From: a bacterium
GTDB lineage: Bacteria > Bacteroidota > Bacteroidia > CAILMK01 > JACPUW01
DNA length: 42,832 nucleotides
Reading direction: 5' to 3'
Assembly (NCBI GenBank): GCA_016124515.1
Contig: WGNN01000076.1
Span: 1-42,832 of the forward strand
Shown here: positions 1 through 8,618 of the stretch, piece after piece
How the letters are laid out: the number at the start of each line of letters is the position of its first letter
Position numbering within the stretch: position 1 is the first letter of the stretch
The notes under the pieces: generated by a model
Seen by the model: only the letters and a program-made list of their open reading frames with translations
Database searches by the model: none
Told to the model about the DNA's origin: nothing
Program-made: the position numbers and the translations under genes

Positions 1-1
1 A

Positions 2-973
2 ATACACAGCGATGTGGGCGCCAAATGTATTGGAGCCAAGGTGAACCAAAAAATTGTGCCATTGAGCTACGAAGTAAAAAATGGTGACCAAATTGAAATC
101 ATTACTTCGCGCAACCAAAAACCCAACGAAGGCTGGCTCGAAATTGTGGTAACAGCTAAGGCGAAGTCAAAAATAAAAAGCTCTCTAAAGGAAGAAAAGC
201 GCAAAATTTCGCTTCAGGGCAAAGAATACCTGAAGCTGAAACTTGAAAACAATAAGGTTGCCCTTGACAATTACATACTACCTAAGCTCACCAAATACTT
301 CGGCTGCAATTCAACAATTGACCTGTACTATCAGATAGGTACCGAAAAAATTGACAAGAAAACTCTGGGCAAAGCCATAAAGGAAATTGATAGTGAAAGG
401 CACCGCGCGGGCGGCCACCACAAAAAGAAAAAGGCACAAAACGAGCAAAAACCCGCTGCCGAAAATGCTGCACAAAAGCGAAAGAACACCGATGTATTGT
501 TGGTAGGAGACGAAAACATAGGTATGGAATACCAGTTTGCCAAATGCTGCAATCCCATACCCGGCGACCGCATTTTTGGGTTTATCACGTCCAAAGAAGG
601 TATAAAAATTCACCGGACCAATTGCTCAAACGGGCCCTCACTAATGGCCAAATACGGCTACCGCATTTTGCGAGCCAAGTGGTCAATTCCTGAAATTGAA
701 GATATCACCTTCCACCCTGTTGGTATTAAAATTATTGGGATTGACAGCCCGGGTATAGTAAGCGCCGTTTCGCAGATTATTTCTCAAGAACTTAAAGTGA
801 ATATGAAGTCCATCAGTTTCAAAGCTATTGACGGAGCCTACCAAGGTGCCATAGTGCTTGAAATGCAGGATACCAACCACTTGGAAGAGCTTATTAAAAA
901 GCTGCGCAACATTTCAGGAGTTGAATCGGTGCAGCGTTTTGAAGTTGACGAAGATTTGAATAGCACAACATAA
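2..973 (+). CDS. spoT: RelA/SpoT-family (p)ppGpp synthetase/hydrolase, 3' part
   Basis: C-terminal regulatory half of a bifunctional stringent-response enzyme that makes and degrades (p)ppGpp; the catalytic hydrolase and synthetase domains lie left of the window. The frame is open from base 2, before the first in-frame GTG at 14, so this is a truncated gene and not a gene starting at 14. Visible parts: the end of the TGS domain (HSDVGAKCIGAKVN, then a run ending in TSRNQKPNEGW), a lysine-rich helical linker, the conserved cysteine region with FAKCCNPIPGD near visible residue 180, and a C-terminal ACT domain (about residues 237-320, DSPGIVSAVSQII). RelA and SpoT cannot be told apart without the catalytic half; most Bacteroidota carry one long bifunctional enzyme usually labelled SpoT/Rel. 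fur follows after 32 bp. Confidence 0.93.
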   Translation: MHSDVGAKCIGAKVNQKIVPLSYEVKNGDQIEIITSRNQKPNEGWLEIVVTAKAKSKIKSSLKEEKRKISLQGKEYLKLKLENNKVALDNYILPKLTKYFGCNSTIDLYYQIGTEKIDKKTLGKAIKEIDSERHRAGGHHKKKKAQNEQKPAAENAAQKRKNTDVLLVGDENIGMEYQFAKCCNPIPGDRIFGFITSKEGIKIHRTNCSNGPSLMAKYGYRILRAKWSIPEIEDITFHPVGIKIIGIDSPGIVSAVSQIISQELKVNMKSISFKAIDGAYQGAIVLEMQDTNHLEELIKKLRNISGVESVQRFEVDEDLNSTT

Positions 974-988
974 ACCTGTGTAAGTTTG
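955..988 (+). promoter_or_regulatory. Bacteroidota-type promoter for fur-purA
   Basis: TTTG at 955-958, 22 bp, then TAAGTTTG at 981-988, an exact TAnnTTTG -7 element 17 bp before the fur ATG. The -33 element lies inside the last codons of the spoT gene. Spacing agrees with the TTG-N17-23-TAnnTTTG pattern known from Flavobacterium. It suggests fur-purA can be transcribed apart from spoT. Match by eye only. Confidence 0.55.
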
Positions 989-1005
989 CAACTAAAATTC
1001 AATAC

Positions 1006-1446
1006 ATGTCAAAAGACGCCAAAGAGCAGGCACTAAAAATTTTTACAGAATTTCTTGAAGTAAAGAAGCACCGCAAAACACCGGAGCGCTTTGCCATACT
1101 TGAAGAAATCTACAACCGCTCTGACCATTTTGACGTGGAAATGCTTTTTGCAGAAATCAAAAAAAAAGGACTTCATGTAAGCCGGGCAACCGTTTACAAC
1201 ACCCTTGATTTGCTGCTTGAATGCGATTTGGTGGTTAAGCACCAGTTTGGCAACAATGTGGCGCTTTATGAAAAATCGTTGGGCTACAAGCAACACGACC
1301 ATATAATTTGCCTTGACACCAAGGAAGTGCTGGAGTTTTGCGACCCGCGCATACAGCAAATACAATCTTCAATGGAAGAATTGTTCAATATGGAAATACA
1401 CAGCCATTCACTCACTTTTTACGGAATAAGAAAACCAAATAAATAA
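1006..1446 (+). CDS. fur: Fur-family metal-responsive repressor
   Basis: A 146-residue Fur-superfamily DNA-binding regulator, by family expected to repress iron (or other metal) homeostasis genes. The winged-helix part includes KHRKTPERFAILEEIY and the recognition helix SRATVYNTLDLL near residues 58-70. The residues expected for regulatory metal binding are present: the HFDVE stretch, QHDHIIC near residue 96 and a late HSHS. The structural zinc site is broken: where most Fur proteins have CxxC this one reads CLDT, and the usual C-terminal Cys pair is missing because the protein ends at GIRKPNK. The sequence EFCDPRIQQIQ is typical of Bacteroidota Fur. purA starts 3 bp after the stop, so the two are almost certainly co-transcribed. 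Fur itself is more likely than PerR or Zur, but sequence alone cannot decide. Confidence 0.9.
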   Translation: MSKDAKEQALKIFTEFLEVKKHRKTPERFAILEEIYNRSDHFDVEMLFAEIKKKGLHVSRATVYNTLDLLLECDLVVKHQFGNNVALYEKSLGYKQHDHIICLDTKEVLEFCDPRIQQIQSSMEELFNMEIHSHSLTFYGIRKPNK

Positions 1447-1449
1447 CAC

Positions 1450-2664
1450 ATGATAGACGTATTGATCGGCCTGCAATGGGGCGATGAAGGAAAAGGAAAA
1501 ATTGTTGACATGTACGCGCCCAATTACGATATGGTAGCGCGTTTTCAGGGCGGACCCAATGCAGGACATACGCTGGTAATTGATGGAAAAAAGTACATTT
1601 TGCACACCATTCCATCGGGCATTATACACCCCAACACACTCAACATTGTGGGCACAGGCACTGTAATAGACCCTGTGACACTTATGAAAGAAGTGGATTT
1701 TTTGAAAGCGGAGCACATAGCGGTTGAAGAACGCCTGATAATTTCTGACAAAGCAATTCTTATAATGCCCAGCCACAAAATGCTGGATGAATACTTTGAA
1801 AAATCGAAAGGCGAGCAAAAAATTGGTTCTACTTTGCGCGGCATCGGGCCCGCTTACCAAGACAAATACGCGCGTATAGCCCTTAGAATAGGTGACATTT
1901 TCAATGCTGATTTCGACAAACAATACCAGGCTTTAAAAGCGCAGCACCTTATCATTCTCAAATCGTATGGCATAAATGAAGCTGATTTAGAGAAACTACA
2001 AGCAGATGAAATCAATTGCTTTGAAGCCATTGAGCGCATGCGCAAACTCAGGGTTGACGTAATTGAAGACTTAATTAATGATGGATTGTCAAAAGGAAGT
2101 AAAATTCTGGCTGAAGGCGCACAAGGCAGTTTGCTCGACATCACCTTCGGTAGTTATCCGTTTGTTACCTCATCAAACACCATTTCAGCCTCGGCTTGCA
2201 TTGGTTTGGGAGTTGCCCCCCAAAAGATTGACCGTGTAATTGGTGTATTCAAAGCCTATATGACCCGTGTTGGCTCGGGCCCCTTCCCTTCTGAACTCGA
2301 CAACGAAATTGGTGAAACTCTTCGCGTAAAAGGTTTTGAGTTTGGCGCAACTACCGGTAGGAAACGCCGCTGTGGTTGGCTCGACTTGAACTTATTGAAA
2401 CGAACCATTATTCAAAATGGCGTAACAGATTTGGTTATCACCAAGTCAGATGTGTTGAACTGCCTACCTGAATTTTCGGCCCTTAGCACTGACGGACAGT
2501 TACATTCCTTCCCATCATGGACAGAAGAACTTTCAACTATTACCCAATACGATGCGCTTCCTGAAAATTTCAAAAGCTATATCTCTTTTATTGAAAACGA
2601 CATTCAACTGGGGGTAAATGTAATTTCTACCGGACCGCAACGATCTGAAATTATCATCAGGTAA
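1450..2664 (+). CDS. purA: Adenylosuccinate synthetase PurA
   Basis: Catalyses GTP-dependent joining of IMP and aspartate to adenylosuccinate, the first committed step to AMP. The 404-residue protein has all the signature segments: GLQWGDEGKGK with catalytic Asp12, GGPNAGHT with catalytic His40, the IMP-binding LRGIGPAYQDKYAR, EGAQGSLLDITFG, TRVGSGPFPSEL, TTGRKRRCGWLD and the guanine-binding ITKSD. It is slightly shorter than the usual 420-430 but no core block is missing. The ATG lies 3 bp after the fur stop. The spoT-fur-purA order is a familiar arrangement in flavobacteria; PurA is a known direct target of ppGpp inhibition in E. coli, so proximity to spoT is suggestive, though regulation here is inference. 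A strong terminator follows at 2683-2712. Confidence 0.97.
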   Translation: MIDVLIGLQWGDEGKGKIVDMYAPNYDMVARFQGGPNAGHTLVIDGKKYILHTIPSGIIHPNTLNIVGTGTVIDPVTLMKEVDFLKAEHIAVEERLIISDKAILIMPSHKMLDEYFEKSKGEQKIGSTLRGIGPAYQDKYARIALRIGDIFNADFDKQYQALKAQHLIILKSYGINEADLEKLQADEINCFEAIERMRKLRVDVIEDLINDGLSKGSKILAEGAQGSLLDITFGSYPFVTSSNTISASACIGLGVAPQKIDRVIGVFKAYMTRVGSGPFPSELDNEIGETLRVKGFEFGATTGRKRRCGWLDLNLLKRTIIQNGVTDLVITKSDVLNCLPEFSALSTDGQLHSFPSWTEELSTITQYDALPENFKSYISFIENDIQLGVNVISTGPQRSEIIIR

Positions 2665-2682
2665 ATCGCCACATAAGCACAT

Positions 2683-2712
2683 AAAAAAGGGAGGTAAAAA
2701 CCTCCCTTTTTT
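2683..2712. terminator. Bidirectional intrinsic terminator between purA and gldN
   Basis: Perfect 12-bp inverted repeat: AAAAAAGGGAGG (2683-2694) pairs with CCTCCCTTTTTT (2701-2712) around a 6-base loop. The A tract on one side and T tract on the other give a U-run in either direction, fitting its place between the convergent purA (+) and gldN (-) genes. Confidence 0.9.
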
Positions 2713-2736
2713 ATTTTGAGCTAGATATTATTCTTA

Positions 2737-3591
2737 TTAATACTGCCAAAGGTCATGCTCCCAGTTAAAGAGTTCTTCTTTAACTCGCTCACCTTCGAGC
2801 AATTGAGCCAACGGATTGTCTTTCAAATCAGTATAGTCACTGAATTTAAGGTCAAAAACGTTTGGTTCTTTGGTTATGTAGCTTGAGAAAAGTCGCAATT
2901 CAAACCAATCGTAGTAACTGAATCTTGCTGCATCGTTGTGTCGGTTAAAGATTTCTTCGTTAATCAACACACCGCGCAATTCGTTCCAATTGCAGTAAAA
3001 GGCCGGCAACTCACCCAAGTCTTGTCCGTCCACAATCAATTTGAAAAGTGGAGAGAAAGAAATAATTCTTGGATAGAAAATACCTCTTTGTTTGTCAAAA
3101 ATCCAGTCTTCAGTGATTTCGTATCTCACAACATCTTCTTCGTAGTTGAATTTGTTGATTACCACTGAGTCTTTGAATTCACCGGGGAACATTCTATCCG
3201 GCACCTGAATAACTTCCTTTTGGCTCAACATATCTATAACCGTGTCAGGTCGGTAGAAATTCATTAAGCTGTCGTTGGTGTAGGCTGTCAATTCACCTTT
3301 TTCAGCAGCTTCAAAAATGATTACTGAAAGAGGGTTTTTAGGCCAGCGACAAACGAGGTTTTGTTTTTCCTTGGTGTCCAAAATTCTCACAATTCTGCGG
3401 GCATACATTACGTCGGCTTCGCGTTGTGATGGATATGGTACCGGTTTTCTTTCTCTGATTGACAAACGTTGGTAGGTAAAGTCGCCAATGAAATCTTCTT
3501 CTTCGGCGGGTACTTCACCCGTACCATCCTGAGCATAAGTATAACCTATGCCTATGAACATTAAAATGAATAAATATCTAAGCTTGCTCAT
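2737..3591 (-). CDS. gldN: T9SS ring-associated periplasmic protein GldN/PorN
   Basis: Periplasmic component of the type IX secretion system that with GldK (PorK) forms a large ring attached to the outer membrane. The 284-residue protein starts with a signal peptide (LRYLFILMFIGIGYTYAQ, cleavage likely after the Ala before QDG) and shows family-typical segments such as YPSQREADVMYARRI, DLKEKQN-like TKEKQNLVCRWPKNPL and the late QLLEGERVKEELFNWEHDLWQY. Last gene of the porP-gldKLMN run, 9 bp after gldM, and ended by the shared terminator at 2683-2712. Length and start match the family. Confidence 0.94.
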   Translation of the reverse strand: MSKLRYLFILMFIGIGYTYAQDGTGEVPAEEEDFIGDFTYQRLSIRERKPVPYPSQREADVMYARRIVRILDTKEKQNLVCRWPKNPLSVIIFEAAEKGELTAYTNDSLMNFYRPDTVIDMLSQKEVIQVPDRMFPGEFKDSVVINKFNYEEDVVRYEITEDWIFDKQRGIFYPRIISFSPLFKLIVDGQDLGELPAFYCNWNELRGVLINEEIFNRHNDAARFSYYDWFELRLFSSYITKEPNVFDLKFSDYTDLKDNPLAQLLEGERVKEELFNWEHDLWQY

Positions 3592-3600
3592 TCTATAAAA

Positions 3601-5214
3601 TTATTGAACTGTAAATACTAATGATCCTGCCAAAGGCACTTCGCCAAGACTAGGTGCGGTTGCATATATACCGCTGATGATTAAAAGGTCACCACGTTTT
3701 GCATTTGAGAATGCAGCACGCAATTGGTTAGGAATTTCCTGACCACGCTCTGAAGCTCTCAAGAGGGTTCCCCTTGCCGGTTTCCAGATGTAATCAAATT
3801 TCGATACTTTGTAACGAATACCTTCAAATACAAAGTTTTCAAGTTGTACCGAAACTATTTTAACAGCGCTCAATGCACCGGTAGAAATATCGGGTCCTTG
3901 GTTACCGTTCAATGAGGCAATTGGACTTGGTACTTTCAAAGTACGGAAGTTTTGAGAACCCATTGTTTTGGTTGATCCATCAGGAAGTTTCACACTTACG
4001 TTGATGTCAACACCTTTGGTACCACGTTGTTTGATTTTTGCAATGTATTTACCAGGACCTTCTTTCACCAAGTCGCCAAGGTTGCCGGGAGTCATGGTAG
4101 CTATAATTCTGTCAGGCTCAAAACCAGGTACTGAGATAGAGATTGGGTTGTCCAAACCTTGGTAAACCACGTTCATTTTGTCGGCAGAAATAATTGCCGG
4201 CGCTTTGAACACATCGTAGTTCATTTCGGCTGGATACTCATCCATTTTACCGGTTTTAGGGTTTTTGATTGAAATCATCACCTTGCGGCTGATTGAACCC
4301 TGAGCACCGGGTACATCTTCAAACATACCGGTTGCGTTCTCCACTTTCACTTGTTTACCATCAACTGTAATGATTGGGTCGATAGCGCCAATTTTAGCTG
4401 AAAGGAAGATTTTGGCTTCGTATTTCTCACCAACGGCTACGGCTGATTTTGTTGCTTTGATAACGGGTACCAACTCATCAATCTCAAGTTTACCTGCCGA
4501 TAGTTGAGAGAACATTTGGGTAAGCACTTCAGCTTCTGCGTTTTTAACGTCGTTTTGAATCTTGGTTAAAAGCGCTACTGCGGCACCACGTGGAATTTGG
4601 AAGAAAGTTGCGTACTCCCATTTTCTTTTAGGTACTTCCTTGGCTTCGGTGTTGTCGATAGCTTTTAGGGTCAGTTTGTCGTCAAGTGCTTTTTTGTAAG
4701 CTGCATCAACGCCTTCCAGTCCGTCGAAAAGGTTTACCAATTCGCTTCTCGTATTGTTGATTTTGTTCTTCAGCTCTTCGCCTCTTGAGTTAGGACCTTC
4801 AGCCAAAAGAGTTGTTGAAACGTCGATGTTCTTTGGGTCTTGAAGTGCACCCAGAGCTTTGTATGATTCAGGACCTTCGTCGTAGCTTTGATCACAATCT
4901 TTGGTTACAACTTCCTTTTTCATTTCTTCAAGATAGCTGTAAAAGCTTGAACATACTTCTTGAGCTTTCTTTGCTCTTTCTACCACTTTCTCAGCATTTT
5001 CATCGCCTTCCATGTTGTTGGCTTTGCTAAGTAGTTGGCTGTAAATTTCTGCGTTTTTGCCTTTCGTTACATCAATGGTCTCTTCGATACCAACGGTGAT
5101 GTTTTGAAAAGCCTGAAGTACCTCAGCCGATACGTTTAGCGCCAACAGCGCCGTAAGTACGAGGTACATCATACCGATCATCTTCTGTCTCGGTGTTTCT
5201 TTTCCTCCTGCCAT
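3601..5214 (-). CDS. gldM: T9SS motor protein GldM/PorM
   Basis: Inner-membrane-anchored periplasmic shaft of the T9SS motor. GldM dimers with GldL use the proton-motive force and reach across the periplasm to the GldK/GldN ring. The 537-residue sequence begins with the hallmark GGKETPRQKMIGMMYLVL, giving a short cytoplasmic tail and one membrane helix (about residues 12-30), followed by a helical domain and then repeated beta domains (D2-D4) to the end, as known for GldM/PorM. The start is fixed by the family N-terminus. It lies 9 bp before gldN and 56 bp after gldL, consistent with one transcript. No truncation or frameshift is seen. Confidence 0.95.
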   Translation of the reverse strand: MAGGKETPRQKMIGMMYLVLTALLALNVSAEVLQAFQNITVGIEETIDVTKGKNAEIYSQLLSKANNMEGDENAEKVVERAKKAQEVCSSFYSYLEEMKKEVVTKDCDQSYDEGPESYKALGALQDPKNIDVSTTLLAEGPNSRGEELKNKINNTRSELVNLFDGLEGVDAAYKKALDDKLTLKAIDNTEAKEVPKRKWEYATFFQIPRGAAVALLTKIQNDVKNAEAEVLTQMFSQLSAGKLEIDELVPVIKATKSAVAVGEKYEAKIFLSAKIGAIDPIITVDGKQVKVENATGMFEDVPGAQGSISRKVMISIKNPKTGKMDEYPAEMNYDVFKAPAIISADKMNVVYQGLDNPISISVPGFEPDRIIATMTPGNLGDLVKEGPGKYIAKIKQRGTKGVDINVSVKLPDGSTKTMGSQNFRTLKVPSPIASLNGNQGPDISTGALSAVKIVSVQLENFVFEGIRYKVSKFDYIWKPARGTLLRASERGQEIPNQLRAAFSNAKRGDLLIISGIYATAPSLGEVPLAGSLVFTVQ

Positions 5215-5270
5215 AGAGTGTTAAAATTTTTAATTAGTTAAACAAAAAAAATTGCCGAACACCAGATACT

Positions 5271-6071
5271 CTATGCTGGCTTAGATTGAGCCATTGCGCT
5301 AAGCATAGTACCATAAACATTGTTCAATGATGCCATGTTCTTAGCCAATTTAGAAACTTCAGTTTTCATTTGCTCTGCTGACTGCTGTGTAGCAGTGATG
5401 TTGTTGATGAGAGCAGACATTGATTTGTGGTAATCACCCAAGGCTTTAGAGTGATCGTTAGATTCTTTCAACTCGAGTTCGTACACAGAGTTCAACTGAG
5501 TCAATTTTGAGGTTACATTCTGCATAGTATCATAGAAATCTTTTGATACTTTTTGTGAATCACCCAAGGTTGAAATTGACTTGGCAGCAACTGCATAAGA
5601 CTTGTTGAGGTTGTCAAGGTTACCGGTAGCTTCCTGCACTTTTTTGGTGTAGTTTTGGGTAGCTACGGTAGCATCGTTTGCCACTTTAAGACCTTCTACA
5701 GATTTGCTCAAACTCTGAAGACCAGAACCAAGGTTGTTGATTGTTTCTTGTTTGATTTTGGCTTCTGCCAACATTTTGTTCAATCGGTCCACTTCGTTGC
5801 CGGTTTCTTGCTTTTTCTTAGGATCGCCTGAACCAGCAAGTTCAGGATATACCAAGGTCCAGTCCGGATCTTCGTGGATAGGTAAGAACGCTGTGATAGC
5901 GAAGATGAAAGCCTCTGTACCCAATCCAGCAGTTAACATTGCGCCTGCGAAAGGCCAGTGCATCAATTTAAAAAGTGCACCCATGATTACTACTGAAGCG
6001 CCCAAGCCGTAAGTCAAAGCCATGAACCTTTTGCCCGGTTTTGAATCGAACCAATTTCCAGATTTTGCCAT
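5271..6071 (-). CDS. gldL: T9SS motor protein GldL/PorL
   Basis: Cytoplasmic-membrane proton-channel subunit that pairs with GldM to power type IX export (and gliding where present). The 266-residue protein has two N-terminal membrane helices (about 19-37 and 42-64) with the family motif LFKLMHWPFAGAML between them. Glu53 in GTEAFIFAI within the second helix is the equivalent of the membrane-embedded glutamate needed for motor function in studied GldL proteins. The rest is a cytoplasmic coiled-coil-like domain rich in Ser, Lys, Gln and Asn. The start MAKSGNWFDSKPGKRF matches the family. It sits between gldK (62 bp) and gldM (56 bp). Confidence 0.95.
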   Translation of the reverse strand: MAKSGNWFDSKPGKRFMALTYGLGASVVIMGALFKLMHWPFAGAMLTAGLGTEAFIFAITAFLPIHEDPDWTLVYPELAGSGDPKKKQETGNEVDRLNKMLAEAKIKQETINNLGSGLQSLSKSVEGLKVANDATVATQNYTKKVQEATGNLDNLNKSYAVAAKSISTLGDSQKVSKDFYDTMQNVTSKLTQLNSVYELELKESNDHSKALGDYHKSMSALINNITATQQSAEQMKTEVSKLAKNMASLNNVYGTMLSAMAQSKPA

Positions 6072-6089
6072 ATTCCGTTGTTTAAGGAG

Positions 6090-6125
6090 TTAGTTAAAAG
6101 TTAGTTAGTTAATTAAGTTAGTTAA
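6090..6125. repeat. Short GTTA-rich repeat between gldK and gldL
   Basis: Imperfect tandem copies of the tetranucleotide GTTA/TTAG fill most of the gldK-gldL gap. They fall in the untranslated stretch just before the gldL start. Too short and simple for a CRISPR or mobile-element signature; possibly a slippage-prone spacer. Confidence 0.5.
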
Positions 6126-6133
6126 GCAATTTG

Positions 6134-7435
6134 TTAAGGTCTATCATTTATTGATCTACCCATATAGGTCATCACACATCTGAATCCGATGTAAGATTTA
6201 GCACTGTCTTCGTACTCGTATGCTCTTACACCATTTTCCAGATAATATCCCACGTCTTTCCATGAACCTCCTTTTATTACCTTTCTCTTTCTTGATTCAG
6301 GCTCTGTTTCGTCTGCATCGTAGTGATAGTTACTGTTCATATCATCTATGATGGCAAATATTGATTCGTCGTAACCTGATGATGTCCACTCTGAAACGTT
6401 GCCCGCCATGCAATACAAACCGTAATCGTTGGGGAAATAGGCGGTAGTTTTTACAGGGTAGTAGCCACCATCTTCAATGTAGTTGCCACGAAGTGGTTTA
6501 AAGTTGGCTAGGAAACATCCTTTTGCGTTGCGCAAGTAAGGAGTACCCCAAGGGAATTTGTTGAAATCGCGTCCACCACGGGCAGCATATTCCCACTCAG
6601 CTTCTGTTGGCAACCTGTATGGGTTTACCGGTGGCTCATTTACTGAGGTGAGGTATTGGTTGAGGTAGTTGGTTCTCCAGGCGCAGAAAGCACGGGCTTT
6701 GTCCCAGGTAACACCTACTACAGGATAATCATCGTATCCGGGGTGGAAGAAATAAGTTTGGGTAAGTGGCTCGTTGTAGCTGTAAGTGAAGTCACGAATC
6801 CAAACCAAGGTATCAGGATAAATTTGTTCTTGTTCTCTTCTGATAAACTCACTTCTTTTGGTTTCAGACCCTGGGTTTTGGTCTTTTCTCAGGTACTTGT
6901 GTTTTGCTGCTTCGTGCAGGTCAATCCAAGTCCAGGCATAGGTGAGTTTTCTTTTATCAATTTGATATGGATCTCCCAATCGGTCTTCCTCAGAGTAGTA
7001 CAGGTCGCTGATAGCGCCGCGTACGTCGGCTGAGTTCCACTCAATTGGTTCTTCCCAGCTTAGTCGGGAAGTTCCATCGTTGTTGTTAACAATCATACCG
7101 AAAGCATCACCCATGGTTTCTCTTACGATTGAGTCGCGCACCCAGTAAACAAACTGACGGTACTCATCGTTGGTAATCTCAGTGTCATCCATGAAAAATG
7201 CCTGAATAGAAACTTGTTTGGGTCGAGAGGTAAGTGCATAGACAATGTCTTCATCACTTTGACCCATGTGGAAAGTTCCTGTGGGAATGTAAACGGTGCC
7301 ATAGGGCTGTTGGTGGTACCAAGGTTTTCTGCTGGGGGTTCCTACCAGTTGTCCTTGATCGCTGCTTAGTCCACAACCTTCGAGTAGAAATGCTAAAAGC
7401 ACTACCCAGACACCATAGTTACGAATACGGTTCAT
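6134..7435 (-). CDS. gldK: T9SS outer-membrane ring lipoprotein GldK/PorK
   Basis: Lipoprotein that forms the outer-membrane-linked T9SS ring with GldN. The 433-residue precursor has a lipoprotein signal peptide ending in LLEGC (lipidated Cys21). The body is a formylglycine-generating-enzyme/sulfatase-modifying-factor fold: YIPTGTFHMGQSDED near the start, FFMDDTEITNDEYRQF, YRLPTEAEWEYAARGG in the middle and VIKGGSWKD with SYIGFRCVM at the end. In GldK the fold is structural, not known to be catalytic. Second gene of the porP-gldKLMN run, 80 bp after porP. The start is set by the signal peptide. Confidence 0.95.
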   Translation of the reverse strand: MNRIRNYGVWVVLLAFLLEGCGLSSDQGQLVGTPSRKPWYHQQPYGTVYIPTGTFHMGQSDEDIVYALTSRPKQVSIQAFFMDDTEITNDEYRQFVYWVRDSIVRETMGDAFGMIVNNNDGTSRLSWEEPIEWNSADVRGAISDLYYSEEDRLGDPYQIDKRKLTYAWTWIDLHEAAKHKYLRKDQNPGSETKRSEFIRREQEQIYPDTLVWIRDFTYSYNEPLTQTYFFHPGYDDYPVVGVTWDKARAFCAWRTNYLNQYLTSVNEPPVNPYRLPTEAEWEYAARGGRDFNKFPWGTPYLRNAKGCFLANFKPLRGNYIEDGGYYPVKTTAYFPNDYGLYCMAGNVSEWTSSGYDESIFAIIDDMNSNYHYDADETEPESRKRKVIKGGSWKDVGYYLENGVRAYEYEDSAKSYIGFRCVMTYMGRSINDRP

Positions 7436-7515
7436 TCTTTAATTATTTTGATTTTATGGTTTCCTGCTAATTTAAAACGCGACGAATATAAAACTTAAAT
7501 GCAAATAAAGTGATT

Positions 7516-8538
7516 CTATAGAGTATATCCTCCAAGAAATCGCGGATCATAATTTGTTTTTGGTGGCTTGGGTGTCAAACTCACTGGAAAACAATAGTTA
7601 GCCATTAATTCCATAGACCCGTTGCTGACTGAACTTATTCTGTTGAACGTCATATCATAAGACATGCCTAACTTCAATACATGCGTACCTTTGGGTGTTT
7701 TCTTTTCATATACTTTACCACCTACAAGCAACATGGCTTCTGCTCCACGGCGCACATTTAAGCCCGCCCACACCTTATCTTTAAACTCTGCCAATACGCC
7801 CAAATCAATTTGCCAAATGGCACGATCGAATTTTATCAGCGTTCTTGGTTTCAATACCAAATTGCTGGTAAGTCTGTAGTCATAGCCACCATTGATGTAG
7901 AAGTGTCGGTTCAGTTTATTTTCTGAATTGGGCAGCTTGCCACCAAACCAATCTACTTGCGATTGTGGGATGTGCATGTTTGAAAAGCCGATGTAGTATT
8001 TGTCTGTTTTGTACAAAATACCTGCACCAAAATCAAATGCGGTTGCATTTCCAATAATGCCATCTATCAACGGGTCATTCGAATCGATATACTTTAACTT
8101 GGTTTTGTCTATGCCACTTTGAATAAACCCAAGGTTTAAGCCAAAAATCAAATGGCGCTCCATTCCTGAAGCTGACTTTCCTAAGTCATGGTGGTAAGAA
8201 AAACCGCCGTAAAATGTAGTAGTTGTTTGAAAACCCAAACCATCTTGAGTGGCCATTAAACCGGCACCAAATTGTTTGCCGGCTATGGTAAGTGGTTTGT
8301 GTACGTTGAATGCAGTGGTAAGCGGAGCACTAGAGCCATCTTGATCTGAGTAGCCCATCCATTGGCTTCTATGAACAAGATTTGCGCAAAAGTTCTTACC
8401 CATCTCGGCACCGATAAATGCTGGATTGTACATTACCTGATTGAACATATAGTGGGTGAACTTAGGGTCTTGTTGGGCATAAACCACATTAATGGTCAGA
8501 GCCAGCAAGACGGACGCAGTTAAAATTATCCGTTTCAT
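7516..8538 (-). CDS. porP: PorP/SprF-family T9SS outer-membrane protein
   Basis: Outer-membrane beta-barrel of the PorP/SprF family (340 residues). It carries a Sec signal peptide (KRIILTASVLLALTINVVYAQ) followed by the diagnostic QDPKFTHYMFNQVMYNPAFIGA, and ends in FLGGYTL. The founding member lies upstream of porK in Porphyromonas; SprF is needed for export or surface attachment of the type B cargo SprB in Flavobacterium, which fits the type B cargo proteins in this window. It precedes gldK by 80 bp and carries its own -7 element upstream, so it may mark the start of a separate T9SS transcript. Confidence 0.93.
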   Translation of the reverse strand: MKRIILTASVLLALTINVVYAQQDPKFTHYMFNQVMYNPAFIGAEMGKNFCANLVHRSQWMGYSDQDGSSAPLTTAFNVHKPLTIAGKQFGAGLMATQDGLGFQTTTTFYGGFSYHHDLGKSASGMERHLIFGLNLGFIQSGIDKTKLKYIDSNDPLIDGIIGNATAFDFGAGILYKTDKYYIGFSNMHIPQSQVDWFGGKLPNSENKLNRHFYINGGYDYRLTSNLVLKPRTLIKFDRAIWQIDLGVLAEFKDKVWAGLNVRRGAEAMLLVGGKVYEKKTPKGTHVLKLGMSYDMTFNRISSVSNGSMELMANYCFPVSLTPKPPKTNYDPRFLGGYTL

Positions 8539-8562
8539 AGGTCAACAATACTTAGGAGAAGC

Positions 8563-8570
8563 CAAAACTA
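8563..8570 (-). promoter_or_regulatory. -7 element upstream of porP
   Basis: The minus strand reads TAGTTTTG here, an exact TAnnTTTG match, 24 bp before the porP ATG. No convincing TTG at the expected -33 spacing. It would let porP-gldKLMN be transcribed apart from hemD. Confidence 0.45.
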
Positions 8571-8618
8571 GAAATTTTTTTTTGGAAAATTTCACATTTG
8601 CCGACTTCTAATTTGAAA

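Noticed and set aside
6090-6125. GTTA repeats as a CRISPR or phase-variation tract
   Set aside because: Units are only four bases, imperfect, and without spacers; not in a coding frame, so not a contingency locus in the usual sense.
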